From Betaproteobacteria bacterium (GTDB taxonomy: Bacteria > Pseudomonadota > Gammaproteobacteria > Burkholderiales > Rhodocyclaceae): DNA of 11,750 bases. Positions within the stretch are counted from its first letter, which is position 1; every line of letters begins with the position of its first letter. The notes under the pieces were generated by a model. It was not told the DNA's origin and did not search any database. It was given only the letters and a program-made list of their open reading frames with translations. Positions 9,017 through 11,750 of the stretch are shown here, piece after piece. Made by a program: the position numbers and the translations under genes. The stretch lies in contig JAEHDO010000311.1 of assembly GCA_016880375.1 (NCBI GenBank), positions 1 to 11,750 of the forward strand, read 5' to 3'.

Positions 9017-9789
9017 GCGAGGCCCTGCGCGTGTTCATCGTCGATGACGAAGCGCCGGCACGGGCGCGCATGAAGGCCCTGTTGGCCGATATCGCCGCCG
9101 AGGTGCCCAATCAACTCGTCGGCGAAGCGGCCAACGGCATCGAGGCGCTGGAGCGGCTGGCGAATACGCCGGCCGACGTGGCACTGGTGGACATCCGCAT
9201 GCCGCAGATGGACGGCATCGAATTCGCGCGCCACGTTGCCGGGGCCGAGCAGCCGCCGGCAGTGGTGTTCACGACGGCCTACGACCAGTATGCCGTGCAG
9301 GCCTTCGAGCTGAATGCCGTCGACTACCTGGTCAAGCCGGTGCGGGCGCAGCGGCTTGCCGCAGCCTTGCAAAAGGCCCGCCGTGCCGCGCCGCTGGCGC
9401 GCGAGATGCTGGCGCGGCTGGCGCCGGAGGCGCGTCGCAATCTGTCGGTGTCCGAGCGCGGCCGCATACTGCTGGTGCCGGTCGCCGACATCCTCTATCT
9501 CAAGGCGGAGCTGAAATACGTGACGGCGCGCACACGCGAACGCGAGTACCTGCTCGATGAATCCCTTACCCACCTCGAGCAGGAACTGGCTTCGCGCTTC
9601 GTGCGCGTGCATCGCAACTGCCTGGTGGCGCGAGAGGCGATCGCCGGCTTCGAAAAGAGTGCCGCCGAGGATGGCGAAACGCACTGGTCGGTGCTGCTGG
9701 CGGGCCTGCAGGAGACGCTGCCGGTGTCCCGCCGGCAATGGCCGACGGTGAAGGCGGCATTTGCCGGCGAGGGGCGCGGGCATGATTGA
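9013..9789 (+). CDS. algR: AlgR-like LytTR-family response regulator
   Basis: This 258-residue DNA-binding response regulator starts on GTG 9013, which overlaps the kinase stop (GTGA) and follows a G-rich stretch. The receiver domain (about 5-120) has the acidic pocket Asp11-Asp12, phosphoacceptor Asp60 in LVDIRMP, Thr88 in FTTAYDQY and Lys108 in YLVKPV. The LytTR domain (about 143-245) begins RRNLSVSERGRILLVPVADILYLKAE and carries FVRVHRNCLV, the typical core that contacts direct repeats. It should be phosphorylated by the adjacent sensor kinase and control transcription, possibly of its own operon and the downstream channel. In P. aeruginosa hemC follows algR; here a channel gene does. The symbol rests on family and neighbourhood; regulon and exact orthology are not shown. 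Confidence 0.92.
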   Translation: MSEALRVFIVDDEAPARARMKALLADIAAEVPNQLVGEAANGIEALERLANTPADVALVDIRMPQMDGIEFARHVAGAEQPPAVVFTTAYDQYAVQAFELNAVDYLVKPVRAQRLAAALQKARRAAPLAREMLARLAPEARRNLSVSERGRILLVPVADILYLKAELKYVTARTREREYLLDESLTHLEQELASRFVRVHRNCLVAREAIAGFEKSAAEDGETHWSVLLAGLQETLPVSRRQWPTVKAAFAGEGRGHD

Positions 9790-11323
9790 ACTTCTGCCGT
9801 TGGCGTGGACGTACTTCTGGCGCGAGGAGACGCCCTATGTGGTGTCCGCGGCGCTGATCCTTGCGGCAATGCTGTGGTACCTGCGACCCATCGACCGGCG
9901 TTCGGTCGGTTACACCCTCGGCGTGTTCGCCCTCTGCCTGGCGGGCCAATTCACGGCCGGCCTGCTCGATGCGCGCGGGCTGAGTACTGGCGCCTCGGCT
10001 GCGCACGAGTTTTTTGTCATCGGCTCCGGCGTGGCACTGATTCGCCTGGCCGGCCTGTGCCTGTTCCGCCTGCTGCTGCCGGCTGCCGGGCTGCGGCCGC
10101 CGCGCATCGTCGAGGATATCGTCGTCATCCTCGCCTATATCGTATTTGCCTTGGCGCGCATGCGGCTGGCCGGGGTAGACCTTTCCGGCATCGTTGCCAC
10201 CTCGGCGGTCATCACGGCGGTGATTGCCTTTTCCATGCAGGAGACGCTGGGCAACATCCTTGGCGGCCTGGCGCTGCAATTGGACAGCTCGATCGAAGTG
10301 GGCGACTGGATCCGGGTCGACGACATTGTCGGACGCGTCAGCGACATCCGTTGGCGCTACACCGCCATCGAGACCCGCAACGGCGAGACCATTGTTGTTC
10401 CCAACAGCCTCCTCATGAAGGGCAAGTTCGCCGTCATCTGGAGCGCAGAGCAGGCGACGCAGCCCTGGCGGCGCTGGATCTGGTTCAACGTCGATTACGC
10501 CGCGCCGCCGGCCCGCGTCATCCAGACCGTCGAGCAGGCAGCGATGAGCGCGGACATTCCCAACGTGGCGCGCGATCCCCTGCCCAACTGCGTGCTGATG
10601 GAGTTCGGGCCGAACTACGGCCGTTATGCTTTGCGCTACTGGATGATCGATCCGCGTCCGGACGATCCCACCGATTCCGCCGTGCGCGTGCATGTGCTGG
10701 CGGCGCTGCAGCGCGCCGGCATCCGTATCGCCGAACCCGAATACTCGGTGCACATGATCAAGGAAAACGAGGCGTATCGCGAGGCCGTGCATGCGCGCGA
10801 ACAGGGCCGCCGGCTGAAGGCCTTGCGCGGCGTCGGCATCTTTTCCTCCTTCAGCGAGGAGGAGCTGAAGACGCTGGCCGAGCGCCTCGCCTACGCGCCA
10901 TTCGCTCGCGGCGACGTCATTACGCGCCAGGGCATGGTGGCGCACTGGCTCTACATCCTGGTGGACGGCGAAGTCGACGTATGGCTGGAGCAGAACGGCG
11001 AGCGCCGCCTGCTGACGACGCTGCCGGCCGGCAGGGTCTTCGGCGAAATGGGCATGCTCACCGGCGAGCCGCGCCGGGCCACCGTCACGGCGCAGAGCGA
11101 CGTCGAATGCTATCGCCTCGACAAGGCCGGCTTCGAGGAGGTCATTCGCTCACGCCCGGCGATTGCCGAGGAAATGGCCGCCATTCTCGCCGAGCGCAAC
11201 ATGCAGCTCGCCAGCGCGCAGGAGGCGCTTGGCGCCGAAGCCCACGCCAGGGAACGCCAGCGCCAGCACGCCAGCCTGCTCGGCAAGATGCGCGTCTTCT
11301 TTCGTCTCGGCGAGTCGAAGTAG
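9782..11323 (+). CDS. MscS-family channel with C-terminal cyclic-nucleotide-binding domain
   Basis: This 513-residue inner-membrane protein starts at ATG 9782, inside the last eight bases of the regulator gene, with GAGGGG (9769-9774) seven bases upstream. Hydrophobic segments lie at about 18-34, 44-62, 77-100, 110-127 and 135-165; the last is the pore-lining helix, running from the ATSAVITAVIAFS stretch into QETLGNILGG. The MscS beta domain follows (about 168-230, with GDWIRVDDIVGRVSDI and VVPNSLLMKG), then an alpha/beta region to about 325, a basic helical linker, and a CNB domain (about 350-475). The phosphate-binding cassette runs from FGEM (420-423) through PRRATVTA, a canonical match. 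This is the layout of bacterial cyclic-nucleotide-gated MscS-like (bCNG) channels, in which ligand binding gates ion flow and response to tension is weak or absent. A basic Arg/Gln-rich tail ends the protein. Confidence 0.92.
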   Translation: MIELLPLAWTYFWREETPYVVSAALILAAMLWYLRPIDRRSVGYTLGVFALCLAGQFTAGLLDARGLSTGASAAHEFFVIGSGVALIRLAGLCLFRLLLPAAGLRPPRIVEDIVVILAYIVFALARMRLAGVDLSGIVATSAVITAVIAFSMQETLGNILGGLALQLDSSIEVGDWIRVDDIVGRVSDIRWRYTAIETRNGETIVVPNSLLMKGKFAVIWSAEQATQPWRRWIWFNVDYAAPPARVIQTVEQAAMSADIPNVARDPLPNCVLMEFGPNYGRYALRYWMIDPRPDDPTDSAVRVHVLAALQRAGIRIAEPEYSVHMIKENEAYREAVHAREQGRRLKALRGVGIFSSFSEEELKTLAERLAYAPFARGDVITRQGMVAHWLYILVDGEVDVWLEQNGERRLLTTLPAGRVFGEMGMLTGEPRRATVTAQSDVECYRLDKAGFEEVIRSRPAIAEEMAAILAERNMQLASAQEALGAEAHARERQRQHASLLGKMRVFFRLGESK

Positions 11324-11335
11324 GAGAGGGCAAAG

Positions 11336-11749
11336 TCAGTTCCCGCGGGACGGCGTCCTGATGCGCGCCAGGCCTTCCTCGATGGCGCGGTTTACGTACT
11401 CGGCATAGAAATCGGCGAGGCGGAAGCCGACGATGGGCTCGGCCAGCCGCGCGCCGTCTGGGCCGTAGACGATCAGGGTCGGCGTGACGCGCGCGCCTTC
11501 GCCGGCGGCGAAGCGGCGGTGGCTGGTGCGCCTGCCGGCGAAGTCGCTGAGCGGCGCATCCTCGTCGAGCGCGATCTCGCGCAGAACGACGCGCTTGCGT
11601 GAGGCGGGGTTGCTTTGAAGCGGGATGAGGATCTCGGTCCGGGCACGCTCGCACCACTGGCAGCCGGCCTGGCTGAAGAGGACCAGCATGACGATGCCGC
11701 GCGCCCGCATGTCATGTGCATCGGCGGCGAGGTCCCGTGCCGGGACGAT
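11336..11749 (-). CDS. Thioredoxin-fold protein, N-terminus outside window
   Basis: The visible part is 137 residues and remains open to the right edge, so the start lies beyond it; the internal ATG at 11710 is unlikely to be the true start because the preceding residues (VPARDLAADAHDMRARG) look like a normal lead-in to this fold. LVLFSQAGCQWCERAR holds a CQWC redox pair, and VTPTLIVYGPDG supplies the cis-proline strand. The long C-terminal helix FYAEYVNRAIEEGLARI follows. This is a thiol-disulphide protein of the thioredoxin superfamily, possibly exported (a signal peptide could lie off the edge). Natural partners are unknown. It converges on the channel gene with a 12-base gap and no visible terminator. 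Confidence 0.85.
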   Translation of the reverse strand: MVPARDLAADAHDMRARGIVMLVLFSQAGCQWCERARTEILIPLQSNPASRKRVVLREIALDEDAPLSDFAGRRTSHRRFAAGEGARVTPTLIVYGPDGARLAEPIVGFRLADFYAEYVNRAIEEGLARIRTPSRGN

Positions 11750-11750
11750 A

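Noticed and set aside
9566..10945. Minus-strand and alternative plus-strand frames within the channel gene (also 9805-11361)
   Set aside because: They lie over an intact MscS-CNB gene and show His/Arg/Gly-rich shadow composition.
11324..11335. Terminator between the channel gene and the thioredoxin-fold gene
   Set aside because: Only 12 bases, with no inverted repeat visible.

Overview
The window is high-GC, gene-dense chromosomal DNA, most likely from a betaproteobacterium (Rhodocyclales or Nitrosomonadales-like). The evidence is the hemA-prfA-prmC-grxD string, the argH / algZ-algR neighbourhood, the style of the encoded proteins and the strong GC bias at third codon positions. No rRNA, tRNA, IS element, integrase or CRISPR array is visible. 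Eleven protein-coding genes fill almost all of it.

Left part (1-2995, + strand): the 3' end of hemA (glutamyl-tRNA reductase), prfA (release factor 1), prmC (methylase of the RF1 GGQ glutamine) and grxD (monothiol CGFS glutaredoxin). A strong stem-loop lies between hemA and prfA. prmC starts on a GTG overlapping the prfA stop, and its first 25 codons contain a 60-bp REPIN-like palindrome. A promoter with an IscR-like box precedes grxD.

Middle (3023-7976, - strand): argH, then an 88-bp gap filled by a CACCAAG-type inverted repeat, then a tight three-gene unit. This unit has two tandem paralogous Ser/Thr protein kinases, each with a C-terminal cyclic-nucleotide-binding (CNB) domain, followed by a fructosamine-kinase-family small-molecule kinase whose start overlaps the second kinase's stop by one base. 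The second kinase gene also has a well-matched promoter that would give a leaderless mRNA.

Right part (8006-11323, + strand): divergent from argH are an AlgZ/LytS-type sensor kinase, an AlgR-type LytTR response regulator (GTGA overlap) and an MscS-family channel with a C-terminal CNB domain (8-bp overlap with the regulator). A convergent thioredoxin-fold gene runs off the right edge.

The most unusual theme is three separate CNB-domain effectors (two protein kinases and one channel) within about 7.5 kb, in two operons flanking argH, with no cyclase or phosphodiesterase in view. The two kinases share a phosphate-binding-cassette variant not seen in the channel. A cyclic-nucleotide-responsive kinase/kinase/fructosamine-kinase module is the best candidate here for an undescribed system. 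Its ligand, its substrates and any link to the channel are inference.
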